This document shows positions 25,868-35,100 of a stretch of DNA of 64,000 bases, piece after piece. The stretch is from JAEZAF01 sp964395665 (GTDB lineage: Bacteria; Chloroflexota; Anaerolineae; Aggregatilineales; Phototrophicaceae): positions 1 to 64,000 of the forward strand of contig CAYNDH010000004.1 of assembly GCA_964395665.1 (NCBI GenBank). Reading direction: 5' to 3'. The notes below the pieces were generated by a model, which ran no database searches, had not been told where the DNA came from, and worked only from the letters and a program-made list of their open reading frames with translations. The position numbers and the translations under genes are program-made. The number at the start of each line of letters is the position of its first letter. Position 1 is the stretch's first letter.

Positions 25868-27967
25868 CTAACTTCCAAGGCCCAGCAGACCCATCAGCAG
25901 TTTGCCCAGCCACGCGTCATCTGCTTCCGGGACCGGCGTCGGCGTCGGGAAGAAATCCGGCTCCGGCTCGATATCCGGCGGTGGCGGCGGCTGAACCGCT
26001 TCCAGACTGTATTCATAGCTAAAGCTGCGCTCGTTGTTGAGATCATCCAGATAGCGGATCTCGACATTGACCGTCATCGGTCCTTCTTCCATGGGCATAA
26101 ACGTCGAACTGTACGCCCCCTGATCATTGGCCGCAATCACACCCACAAAAGTCTCTGCGCCATCCAGAATCTCGCCATTTTCGACTTCGGTGGTCGCATT
26201 CGTCAGGTTAAGCGCAGCAGTTCCTGTATTCACCAGCTCATAGGCCAGTGTGACCGGCTCGCCGACATTCGCCATTTCCGGCAGTGGTGATTGCAGATTG
26301 ATCCGCAGTGTGGGCGGCTTGACCACGACTACACTGGCACGCAGGTTATCCTGCACTGTCGCACCGTCCGCCTTCTTATAGCGCAGTGTGATCGGCAGGC
26401 TGTAGATACCGCTGTTCGTCGTCCCGTTCACGATAAAATCCTGCGTGAACTCATACGCGCCATCGGCTTCAATATCGCCGATGAACAGCGTCCCGCCGCT
26501 GCCCAGAGGGGCAAAGGTCGTACTGGGATTCGTTGTAGAACCCCCTGAACCCCCGGTCCCGCCGCCACCCGTACCGCCGCCCTCTCCATCCGGATCAGGA
26601 TTCGGGCTGCCCGATGACTCGACGGTCCCAAAGGTGACCAGCATCTCACGGGCATCCACTTCACCGACATTCTTGAGTGTCAGTGTCAGTTTAAACTGTG
26701 CCCCAGGGCGCAGCGGGTCCTTATCAATGCTGTAGGTATCCAGCAGCATGACCGGCACTTCTTCGACGACACGTGCAATATCCAGTGTCACCGAACCGTC
26801 CATTTCTCTGTTTTCGCCTTCCAGCAGATAGGTGACCTTGAGCGGCTGCGACTGTGGGCCGGGCTTCGCATCCTGTTTGACGATCATCGGGATAGCAACG
26901 GTGGTACTGGCCCCCGGCTGCAAATCCATCAGCGGGAAGTTATCCCCCTGAACACCGGGCAGCAGCACGCCCTCACCCACCACCCGCAGCAGTGTCTGCT
27001 GTGCGACGCTGTTACCCATATTGGTAAAGGTCAGCATCAGCGTCATATCCGAACCCGGGATCACCGGATTGGGGCTGTAGGTGTAATTGGTCATCACCAC
27101 CTGTGTGGTATTGACGACCGACTGCACAGTGACGCTCAACGACGCCTTGGTGCTGTAACTTTCACCGCTAAAATCGCGGAAATTAATCACCACCGGGATG
27201 CTCGACGGTCCGGCCTCGGCGGATCTGGCGACCACCGCTGACAGCGTCACCGTTGTCGATCCCCCGGGGGGCAGGTCAGGCAGAATCGTTGCCGCCTGTC
27301 CACCGGCTGGCAGGAAGGAGCCGCCAGTCTCGACAGCGGCAGAGACGCCCTCAGCCGTGCGATTACCCTGATTGAACACCTCAAACGACATGGAAACCAT
27401 GCCGCCGGCATCAACAATCAGCGGATTGACGCTGAAATTACGTGCAATCAACTGCGGCGCACCCGGCAGCGGTGTCGGCAGTGGTGGCGGTTCAATGACT
27501 TCGAAGGTCGGCGGCGGAAGCTGCGGCGCGATCACATCCAGCACCAGACGTTCGGGCCGTTCATGGGCCACATCCTGGCACGTCGGATCAATCACGCGCA
27601 CATTGTAACTTCCGGGCGGCACGATATCGGGGATGTCAGCCCGCAGCGCACTGCTGTTGACCAGCGTCGTCGTCAGCACACCAAAGCCGCTTAAACGCAC
27701 CGCTGATGTCTCGGTAAAGCCGGAGCCAAACACGGTCAGCACACCCGTTTCACCGCCGTACACCTGATTCGGCTCGGAACGGGTGACGATCACCGGGCAG
27801 GCGCGCTGCTCTTCGGCCAGCGTCACCGGAAGCAGCGTCGGCTGCATACTGAAGACCGGCGTTCCCTCTGGCTGCGCGATAATGACCGGCATGGAAGAAA
27901 TCACAGCGGCCAGCAGGATCAGCAGCATCGAAATGAGCAGTACAGATCGATGTTTAATCGAGTTCAT
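25868..27967 (-). CDS. exported CARDB/IPT-repeat protein of a MacB-like operon
   Basis: A 699-residue exported protein. A signal segment (about 8-30) is followed by an IPT/TIG-like domain (about 65-130, TVFGSGFTETSAVRLSG). Several immunoglobulin-like CARDB units come next, each with pairs such as FNQGNRTAEGV, FTNMGNSVAQQTLL, LKNVGEVDAREM and LVNTGTAALNL. A Gly/Ser/Pro-rich insertion lies around 470-490, and the end is a proline-rich tract plus a short hydrophobic tail (LGKLLMGLLGLGS). It overlaps the ATPase gene by 14 bp and lies directly before the permease. In MacAB systems this position is usually held by a MacA adaptor; a CARDB chain instead suggests a cell-surface or adhesion-related substrate or adaptor (inference). 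Confidence 0.85.
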   Translation of the reverse strand: MNSIKHRSVLLISMLLILLAAVISSMPVIIAQPEGTPVFSMQPTLLPVTLAEEQRACPVIVTRSEPNQVYGGETGVLTVFGSGFTETSAVRLSGFGVLTTTLVNSSALRADIPDIVPPGSYNVRVIDPTCQDVAHERPERLVLDVIAPQLPPPTFEVIEPPPLPTPLPGAPQLIARNFSVNPLIVDAGGMVSMSFEVFNQGNRTAEGVSAAVETGGSFLPAGGQAATILPDLPPGGSTTVTLSAVVARSAEAGPSSIPVVINFRDFSGESYSTKASLSVTVQSVVNTTQVVMTNYTYSPNPVIPGSDMTLMLTFTNMGNSVAQQTLLRVVGEGVLLPGVQGDNFPLMDLQPGASTTVAIPMIVKQDAKPGPQSQPLKVTYLLEGENREMDGSVTLDIARVVEEVPVMLLDTYSIDKDPLRPGAQFKLTLTLKNVGEVDAREMLVTFGTVESSGSPNPDPDGEGGGTGGGGTGGSGGSTTNPSTTFAPLGSGGTLFIGDIEADGAYEFTQDFIVNGTTNSGIYSLPITLRYKKADGATVQDNLRASVVVVKPPTLRINLQSPLPEMANVGEPVTLAYELVNTGTAALNLTNATTEVENGEILDGAETFVGVIAANDQGAYSSTFMPMEEGPMTVNVEIRYLDDLNNERSFSYEYSLEAVQPPPPPDIEPEPDFFPTPTPVPEADDAWLGKLLMGLLGLGS

Positions 27968-28772
27968 TGGAGAAATCCTCTTTTACATCCGATGTCTGAG
28001 CGGTCACGGATTCCAGTAAGCCGGTTTTAACTCCGGACGTCATCATCTGATCTTCCACAATCTGGCCGTCGCGCAGCAGCACCATACGGTCAGCATATGC
28101 GGCGACGCCCGGATCATGTGTCACGACAATAATGGTTTTGCCGCGCTTCCGGGCGAGATAGCGCAGCATCTGCATCACCGTCTGGCCGGTTTTACTATCC
28201 AGCGCACCGGTTGGCTCGTCTGCCATGATGACCGGCGGATTGTTGAACAACGCCCGTGCAATCGCGACACGCTGCTGCTGCCCGCCTGAAAGCTGGCTTG
28301 GACGGTGATCCATCCGCTCGGCCATCCCCAGCGCCCCCAGCAGGCGCATGGCGCGTACTTCGCGCATATCACGCGGCATATTGGCGAAGACTCCCGGCAG
28401 TGCGACATTTTCCAGCGCGGTCAGTGTCGGCACCAGATGAAAGGCCTGAAAGATAAAGCCAATCGTTTCGCGGCGAAATTCGGCTAACATCTCGCTGTCC
28501 ATGGCATCCACACGCTGGCCGTTGAACAGGATTCCCCCCGTTGATGGACGATCCAGGCCGCCCAGCAGATACAGCAGCGTGCTTTTTCCACTGCCCGAAG
28601 GCCCCATAATCGCGACGAACTGCCCACGCGGGACATGGATATCGACCTCACGCAGCGCATGAACCCACTGGTCGCCGATCTGAAAATCCTTCGTCAGCCT
28701 GCTGCCGACAATAATGTCGTCCTGTCGGTTCTCGCCCTGGGGCCACTGACGCGGATAATGCAGCGCACTCAT
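27954..28772 (-). CDS. MacB/LolD-type ABC transporter ATP-binding protein
   Basis: A 272-residue ATPase with Walker A GPSGSGKST (57-65), Q-loop FQAFHLVPTLTALENV, signature LSGGQ (161-165), Walker B VIMADEPTGALDS (181-193) and switch histidine in VVTHDPGVA. The GEPTGALD-like Walker B and the short length put it in the LolD/MacB group. It overlaps the Yip1-like gene by 4 bp and the CARDB gene by 14 bp, so these proteins are made together. It would power the permease encoded at 24495-25826. Confidence 0.92.
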   Translation of the reverse strand: MSALHYPRQWPQGENRQDDIIVGSRLTKDFQIGDQWVHALREVDIHVPRGQFVAIMGPSGSGKSTLLYLLGGLDRPSTGGILFNGQRVDAMDSEMLAEFRRETIGFIFQAFHLVPTLTALENVALPGVFANMPRDMREVRAMRLLGALGMAERMDHRPSQLSGGQQQRVAIARALFNNPPVIMADEPTGALDSKTGQTVMQMLRYLARKRGKTIIVVTHDPGVAAYADRMVLLRDGQIVEDQMMTSGVKTGLLESVTAQTSDVKEDFSNELD

Positions 28773-30025
28773 GGTGTCGGCTCCACTTCCGCTGATCGTT
28801 CTACAGGCGGCACTGACGGACGGATATTCTCGCTGCCGGTGTTACCTGTACTGCCAGCATCACTATCGTCACCGTCGGTCAGCTCGGACTCATCGGTAAA
28901 ATCAGACTCAAATTGATTGGTGTCACCGGAGCCGTCTGCTTCTTCAGTGCCGAATTCGTCGCCAGTTTCTGGCGCGTCGCCAAAGTCCGGCGCGTCGCCA
29001 GTTTCTGGCGCGTCGCCAAGGTCTGGAGCGAATACATCCGGCGGCATCTGATCAGGCGGGAAACCGCCGGGGAAACCGTCCGGGAATTCACCGGGGAAGC
29101 CATCAGGCGGGAACTGGCCGTCCATGCCATCTATGCCGTCCGTCATGCCGGGATCTTCGACCTGCGGGGCGGCCACCGCGCCGCTGGCGACCGGTACCAC
29201 GACCAGCAGCACCGCCCAGAATACGGTGACGAACAGCGCCCCCAGACGCGGCCCCTGCAGGGCATGACGTGCGCCGAAATACAGCAGCACCAGCGCCCAG
29301 ATCCAGAACAGCGTCAGGCGGATCGACAGCGAATAAATCACATCCTGCGTCAGCGACCCCTGCTGCTGATAAAATTCCCAGTCGGCAAGCAGACCGGAGA
29401 GGCCGGGTTCACCGGGAATCCCGCCAGCCGCCAGATACAGCACCTGAAGCAGTGCCATCAGCGCCAGCGGCAGCGTCGCCCAGATCGCAATCTGAAAATT
29501 ATGGCCCAGACGGGGACTCCACCCACGCAGCAGACTGACGATGATCAGCAGCAGCGAGATCCCAAACCAGCTCACCACGATCTCACTGGCCGCAATGAAG
29601 CCGGTCGTCAGCACGTCAGACGGATTATTCGCACTACCAGACGGCGTTTCTCCCCCCGAAGGCATGTCAGGGATACCGCCGAAGTCGATCCCGCCGGGGA
29701 TACTGCCCCCCGGCACGAGACCGCCGCCGTCTCCCTCAAATCCACCCATCCCGAAATCCATGGGCGGCTGACCGGACACATCCCCCCCGCTGGCGGACGC
29801 CGTGACATCCTTGTAGCGAACGGCACTGAAACCGATCAGGAACAGGATCAGCAGGCCAACCCAAAGCCACTGCCGCGTTTCGCTCAGGCGTGGCAGCGTG
29901 CGGAAGAAATAGACAGGCTGGAGTAAGGCGGTTGATATCTGACTGGGCAGGCCTCTGGTGCGGCGACGCTGCGGCAGCGGTACATTCTGCAATTCGATGT
30001 CAGTCACGTGTTCACGATTCGTCAT
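28769..30025 (-). CDS. Yip1-like multi-pass membrane protein with an acidic repeat tail
   Basis: A 418-residue membrane protein and the first gene of the MacB-like operon. A short cytoplasmic N-terminus precedes TM1 (about 53-71). A Gly/Pro/Met-rich extracytoplasmic loop (75-140) follows, then four hydrophobic helices between about 145 and 285, and an extended tail (290-418) rich in Asp, Glu, Gly, Pro and Phe. The tail includes tandem six-residue units (GDAPET / GDAPDF) encoded by near-identical 18-bp DNA repeats around 28965-29030. The TM pattern resembles Yip1-family proteins that often accompany MacB-like ABC genes in Chloroflexota. Its role is unknown. Confidence 0.8.
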   Translation of the reverse strand: MTNREHVTDIELQNVPLPQRRRTRGLPSQISTALLQPVYFFRTLPRLSETRQWLWVGLLILFLIGFSAVRYKDVTASASGGDVSGQPPMDFGMGGFEGDGGGLVPGGSIPGGIDFGGIPDMPSGGETPSGSANNPSDVLTTGFIAASEIVVSWFGISLLLIIVSLLRGWSPRLGHNFQIAIWATLPLALMALLQVLYLAAGGIPGEPGLSGLLADWEFYQQQGSLTQDVIYSLSIRLTLFWIWALVLLYFGARHALQGPRLGALFVTVFWAVLLVVVPVASGAVAAPQVEDPGMTDGIDGMDGQFPPDGFPGEFPDGFPGGFPPDQMPPDVFAPDLGDAPETGDAPDFGDAPETGDEFGTEEADGSGDTNQFESDFTDESELTDGDDSDAGSTGNTGSENIRPSVPPVERSAEVEPTP

Positions 30026-30370
30026 GTAAGGCAGATTCCAGTTTAGCGGAATGGAAATGGAGTAGTACGCAGGTATTATATTTTAGCAGCGACCAATGTA
30101 CTATGGCCGGACGGAGACAAACTCCTTACCAACGCTCAACCTACGATCTTCATAGTTAGGCGCGTAAATTCTTCACTATAAAGACGTTGTTCACACCTGT
30201 TTTGTTGCACAACCGATAAAATACAGTCAATATTCATTTGCCATGTGCATTGCTATCTGCATTGCTATCTGCAACCAGCAGCATCGCACCGTCAGATTGT
30301 GCGCCGGATTACGAGCCGGATTGCGTGGTCGAGTTTCGTGCTTAGTCCGTGTGTGCTATACTCCGTGACT
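30026..30370. other. divergent intergenic region
   Basis: 345 bp without a gene, separating the minus-strand MacB-like operon from a small plus-strand gene. It should hold promoters for both directions but none is close to consensus. A 12-bp direct repeat (TGCATTGCTATC twice in tandem, followed by TGCA) lies at about 30247-30275. Confidence 0.4.
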
Positions 30371-30610
30371 ATGGATGAAGAGGTACAGAAGCAGTGGATT
30401 CTGCGGCTCAAAGAGACGGGGATGCTCGGTCTGGCGGAAGTCAGTTTTGCCGCCATGCAGCCGGTCTCGCCGCTGGTCGCCCAGATGCTGTACATCGCGC
30501 AGCCAGTCGCACGGAAATTTGATCGCCAGCGCACGCTGCTCCAGTTTGCTGAACTGCTGGAAGATCCGGATGCCTTCGCGCAGTTTCGCGTTCGTCTGAA
30601 CGGCGAATGA
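30371..30610 (+). CDS. small hypothetical protein, possibly alpha-helical
   Basis: A 79-residue soluble protein (MDEEVQKQWILRLKETGML...). No signal peptide or TM helix is seen; the composition suggests four or five helices, with a conserved-looking YIAQPVARKFDRQRTLLQFAELLEDPDAF run at the C-terminal half. The start at 30371 has no strong ribosome-binding site. I recognise no family. It precedes the large envelope cluster by about 95 bp on the same strand. Confidence 0.55.
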   Translation: MDEEVQKQWILRLKETGMLGLAEVSFAAMQPVSPLVAQMLYIAQPVARKFDRQRTLLQFAELLEDPDAFAQFRVRLNGE

Positions 30611-30705
30611 CCAATTTTCCGGCGCGATCGACATAATCGTGCGATCAGGACACAAAGCTTCAAAATTGACAAGGGATCTTAAACTCTGAATTCAGGAAGG
30701 ACCCT

Positions 30706-31467
30706 GTGGACGCAAGCACTCAGCAGCTTGGACTGTTGATCATTGTTCTGACGACGGTGATCACGATTGTGGTTACCCAGTTCGTGCGTATCAACCGCAA
30801 CCGAACGGCTTTCCGCACCATCCCGGCATATGCGGCCTTACCGAATTACATCGCCTTTGCGATTGAGGCCAACCGTCCGCTTCATCTCTCCTTTGGCAGC
30901 AGCGGTCTGTCAGGCCAGAACACCGTTCTGACACTCGCCAGCGCCGAGATGTTCTATCAGATTGCCCAGCGTGCAGCGGTGGGCGATGTTTCTCCGATCA
31001 TCACCCTCACCGATTCCAGCGCCCTGCCGATTGGACAGGACATCCTGCGACGCGCCTATCAGAGCCGGGGACGGCTCGAAGCCTACCACTATCGCAATAC
31101 GCGCTGGCTGCCCTATGGATCGCACTCGCTGGTCTATGCTGCCGCCGTGACCACGCTGCAAAGTGATGACTCCATCGGGACCAATATCTACGCCGGGGAT
31201 TTCGGCAGGGAACTCGCCCTGATGATGGCCGCCGGACATCGGCGCGGCATCCCTGAAATCGGCGTCAGCGCCTCGCTCGAAGGTCAGGCCGTCGCCTATG
31301 CCATGTCTGATCACGTCCTGATCGGGGAAGAGGTATTCGCGGCAGGTGCGTATCTTGGCGCTGGCGCCACCCAGACAGGCGCGACCATTACGGTGGATAT
31401 CCTGCGCTGGCTGACGATTGCGGTACTCATCGGCGGTTTCATCCTGTCGTTACGCAGCGGAGGCTGA
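30706..31467 (+). CDS. DUF6754-like membrane protein
   Basis: A 253-residue protein starting with GTG at 30706 behind AGGAAGGA. One TM helix lies at the N-terminus (about 8-25) and one at the C-terminus (about 232-248). The middle is a soluble domain with short conserved-looking runs (RPLHLSFGSSGLSGQNT, TLTDSSALPIGQDILRRAY, YAGDFGRELALM, EEVFAAGAYLG). I believe it belongs to the uncharacterised DUF6754 family known mainly from Chloroflexota. It opens the 30706-41052 cluster and the next gene begins 4 bp after its stop, so co-translation is likely. Function unknown. Confidence 0.75.
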   Translation: MDASTQQLGLLIIVLTTVITIVVTQFVRINRNRTAFRTIPAYAALPNYIAFAIEANRPLHLSFGSSGLSGQNTVLTLASAEMFYQIAQRAAVGDVSPIITLTDSSALPIGQDILRRAYQSRGRLEAYHYRNTRWLPYGSHSLVYAAAVTTLQSDDSIGTNIYAGDFGRELALMMAAGHRRGIPEIGVSASLEGQAVAYAMSDHVLIGEEVFAAGAYLGAGATQTGATITVDILRWLTIAVLIGGFILSLRSGG

Positions 31468-31471
31468 TGTC

Positions 31472-32116
31472 ATGAGAATGCGGTTAAGCTCAGTCCTCGC
31501 CACGACGATTACGATCGTCTTCGGGTTGATTACGCTGCTGGGCCTTCTGATCGGTGAAGGTGCCGGTGTGCTGACGACGATCGTGAACAACTTTGGCATT
31601 CGCAATCTTGCGGGGATCTTTCTGCAGATCGCGACCATCACGATCGCGCTCACCGTGCTGATCGGCATCCTCAATCTGCTGACAGTGCATATCGGGCGCA
31701 TCACCAACCGGCGCAAGGGCGCACTCTACAGCGTCATCCTGATCCTGAGTTTCGTACTGGTGATCGGCACATATTTTGTACAGCGTGCGACCAGCCTGAT
31801 GCTGCTGGATACGGTGCAGGTTTCGATTGAGTCCGCGCTGGCGGCACTGGTCCTCTTCTCGCTGGTTTATGGTGCGGCCACGCTGCTGCGGCGTCGCGCC
31901 AGCCTTGCCGGGGTGCTGTTTCTGGTGGTGATTCTGATCATGCTGCTCGGCGCACTGCCCATCGACGGCATCGACCGTGTCACCGTGGTGCGGGACTGGC
32001 TGAATGCCGTGCCAGTGAATGCAGGTATCCGGGGCATTCTGATCGGCATTGGCTTGGCGACGCTCGTCGCCGGAACCCGTATCCTCATCGGTCAGGACCG
32101 CTCCTACCGTGAATAA
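31472..32116 (+). CDS. multi-pass membrane protein of the envelope cluster
   Basis: A 214-residue, very hydrophobic protein. The ATG at 31472 follows GGAGG by 8 bases and is chosen over upstream in-frame codons inside the previous gene. About five to six TM helices can be seen: 8-28, 47-70, 81-103, 112-135, 140-160 and a weaker one near 180-205. Few charged residues lie inside the helices, so it is unlikely to be a pump by itself. It resembles the 211-residue protein at 35672 in size and topology and may form a membrane base with it (inference). No family recognised. Confidence 0.75.
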   Translation: MRMRLSSVLATTITIVFGLITLLGLLIGEGAGVLTTIVNNFGIRNLAGIFLQIATITIALTVLIGILNLLTVHIGRITNRRKGALYSVILILSFVLVIGTYFVQRATSLMLLDTVQVSIESALAALVLFSLVYGAATLLRRRASLAGVLFLVVILIMLLGALPIDGIDRVTVVRDWLNAVPVNAGIRGILIGIGLATLVAGTRILIGQDRSYRE

Positions 32117-32132
32117 ATCGAGCATGTGACGT

Positions 32133-35100
32133 ATGGCAAACGACTTTGACAATGACGATCTTTCGTGGATGCGTGACCAGAATTCTGACGATGACTGGAC
32201 CGATGACGAGCTGCCGGATTTTGACTGGGTTTCGGATGACGACGATTCAGGCGACACGGATAACCCCTCATCTGGCCCCTCTACCGGGCTGACCGGTCAG
32301 CTTCCATGGCAACGTGAGCGCGAAGATGAGCGTTCCGGTCTCACCGGGGAGCTGGACTGGCAGTCCACTGATGATCCGTATACCGGCGGCCAGCGTACTG
32401 CCAGTGAGCAGGAGATCGAATCAGCCTTCGATACGATGGACAGCGCTGATAGTGATCCGGCGGATCTACCGGCAGACGAACCCGTTGACGATCTTGAAGC
32501 CAGTGATCAATGGATGTCGGCACTCTCGGATTGGGATACCGAGATCGACGACGAATTTTCAATCGAGCCACAAGCCAACCTGACCGACTCCGGCGATCTG
32601 GAAGACGATGATCTCGCGCTGGATGATGATCTGGGCGCGGACGACAACGTACCGGACTGGCTCAGCGGATTAATGACTGACGAGCATAAGCCGGACATAC
32701 AGGCTCCGGCAGCCGGCGCAGCTGGTGCGCCTGATCCTTTCGATTTTGCCGATGAAGAACACGACATCGCAGAAGCGCCGGTACAGGCCGATTCCAGCAC
32801 ATTACCGGACTGGCTTCAGAGTGTAGCACCGCCGGAAGCAGGCAAAGCGACACCGGCTGATCTGGATATGGATCTGCTAACAGATGATCTGGCAGATGCT
32901 GATGACGACAGTGGATTCGCCGGTCTGTTTGACGATCTCGACTTCGGTGCTGATGCAGACACTGGCGACGATGAGCTGATCTTTGAAGATACACCCGGCC
33001 CGGCCTCTGCATTTGACGCAGACCTGGCAGACGACGCGGACGATGAGGAATACGATTTATTTGCAGCGATCAGCCGCACGCAGGCCGAGAGCGATCGTCT
33101 GGATGATCTGGATGACGAACTGACTGAACCTGGCCCGCCGGAGATCTTCAGTCCCGAAGCCTTACAGGGATTTGACGATTACAGCCTGTTAGGGGCACTC
33201 GATGCGCCAGACGGCACAGGCAGCGGTGACACCGTCAGCGACAATTTCTTCGATACGCTGCTGGATGATATTGAGGATCACGCCGACGCCGACCAGCCGT
33301 TCGAGTTTGATTTTGATGCCGTGCCATCGGCTGAAGATGCCGCCCCACAGCGCTCGCTTCTCGCCCCTGACGATGATGACGACGACAGCCTGCAATGGAT
33401 GAATGATCTCGAAGCGATGGACGACCTGGCAAAAGCGCCGGTCTCCAGCGCTGATCTCGATGAGGTCGATGATTTTCTGGCCTCACTCGGCGACTTCGAC
33501 GACGTCCCCGCTGTCGATCACGAACTGATGGTGTCGGGCGATGATATTGATTTCAATCGCCTGCTGTCTGACCCGGCCTTTGCCGATTTTGAAGCCAACC
33601 CCGCAGAATCAGCCCAACCCGCTGACACGCGCACACCAGTCCCCGACGGCCCCGAATGGCTCTCCGATGTCAGCATTCGTGAGGTTTCCGCCTCTGCGCT
33701 GGTCCGCCAGCAGCAGGATCAGCCGCTGGAGAGCCTGCCGGACCGTTTGCAGGCCCTGCGCGAAGAGGGGTTGAATCTACCGGCGGCAGAAAGTGTCGAG
33801 CTGGCCGCGCCAGTAACGGGCATTGATCCGGCCAGCGCACCCGCTGCTGTCCCCGGTGAAGGCGGACAATACGCCCTATCACCTGAACAGGCGGCTAAGG
33901 TCGCCGCGCTGAAGGCGATCACCGGACGAGATGAAGCCGCATCCGCTGCGCCGGTCCGCACAGGTCGCATGCAGCCCACTGCAATGATCATCCGACTGCT
34001 GGCCGCGCTGCTGATCGGCGGCGCTGTGATCCTGCCATTCGTCAGCAATATCCGTATCGGAAATCTGCCGCCCGCCGCGTTCGCTGATGACAGCCGGTCG
34101 GATGCGATATTCGATGTGGTCGATGATCTGCAGCCGCGTGAGCTGGTCCTGATCGCTGCCGAATATGACGGCGCAAATGCCGGTGAACTGGATGGACTGG
34201 CCGATGTCCTGCTGCGCCATACGATCCTGCGCGGCGGGATTCCAGTCGTGGTCAGCACCAATCCGGTTGGCTTACTGCGGATGGACAAGCGCCTTGAAGA
34301 GATCTCCAACGGCTTCCTGATCCGCAACGAACACTATCATATTGGCCGCCTGATCGCCGGTCAGGATATCGGACTGCGTAACCTTGTACAACAGATCGGC
34401 AGCATCACCGCGAGCGATGTAACCGGAAACCGCACCGGCCTGAACCTGAATTCGCTGAATGATTTTGCGGCCATCATCGTCATCACTGATGAACTGCGCA
34501 GCATTCGCGGCTGGTCAGAGCAGGTCGCGCCGCTTACACGTGCGCCAGTGCTGTTTGCAACGTCAATGTCCGTTTCGCCATTAGCCGAGCCTTATGCGGA
34601 CGCGGTCGGCATCGGTGGGCTGCTGGTCGGCTATCGCGATGCTTACACCTATGCCAGTCAGATCAATGCCCTGATTGATGATGGTGCAACACCGCCGCTG
34701 ATCGACTTTGGCACGGCCACGCCTACACCAGAAATCACGGCGCCGGTCGGCACGGCGGAACCAACCGAAGAAGCGGAGATCGGTGCAACGGGTGAGGTCA
34801 CACCCGATCCCGAGCAGCCGACCGCCGAAGTATCACCGGAAGTTGACCAGACAGCGCAAGCTGACGAGACAACCGAACCCGTCGCTACCCAGACACCGGA
34901 TTCTGCTGCCGCCACCAGCACACCGACCGAGACACCGACAGATGCAGCGACCGGCGCACCGACCGAGACGCCAGAACCCGGCCCAACACTCACCCCGACG
35001 CCGGAAATCGACGCCACCGATGATGGCATCCCGCCCGTCTTCGGCACGGTCATCAGTCAGGAACCGGTCAACGTGCGCTCCGGCCCTGGAACCGGATTCC

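Noticed and set aside
28913..29926. Long plus-strand open frame opposite the Yip1-like gene
   Set aside because: The translation is low-complexity Arg/Gln/His; the minus strand has clear TM helices and overlaps the ATPase gene as expected for an operon.
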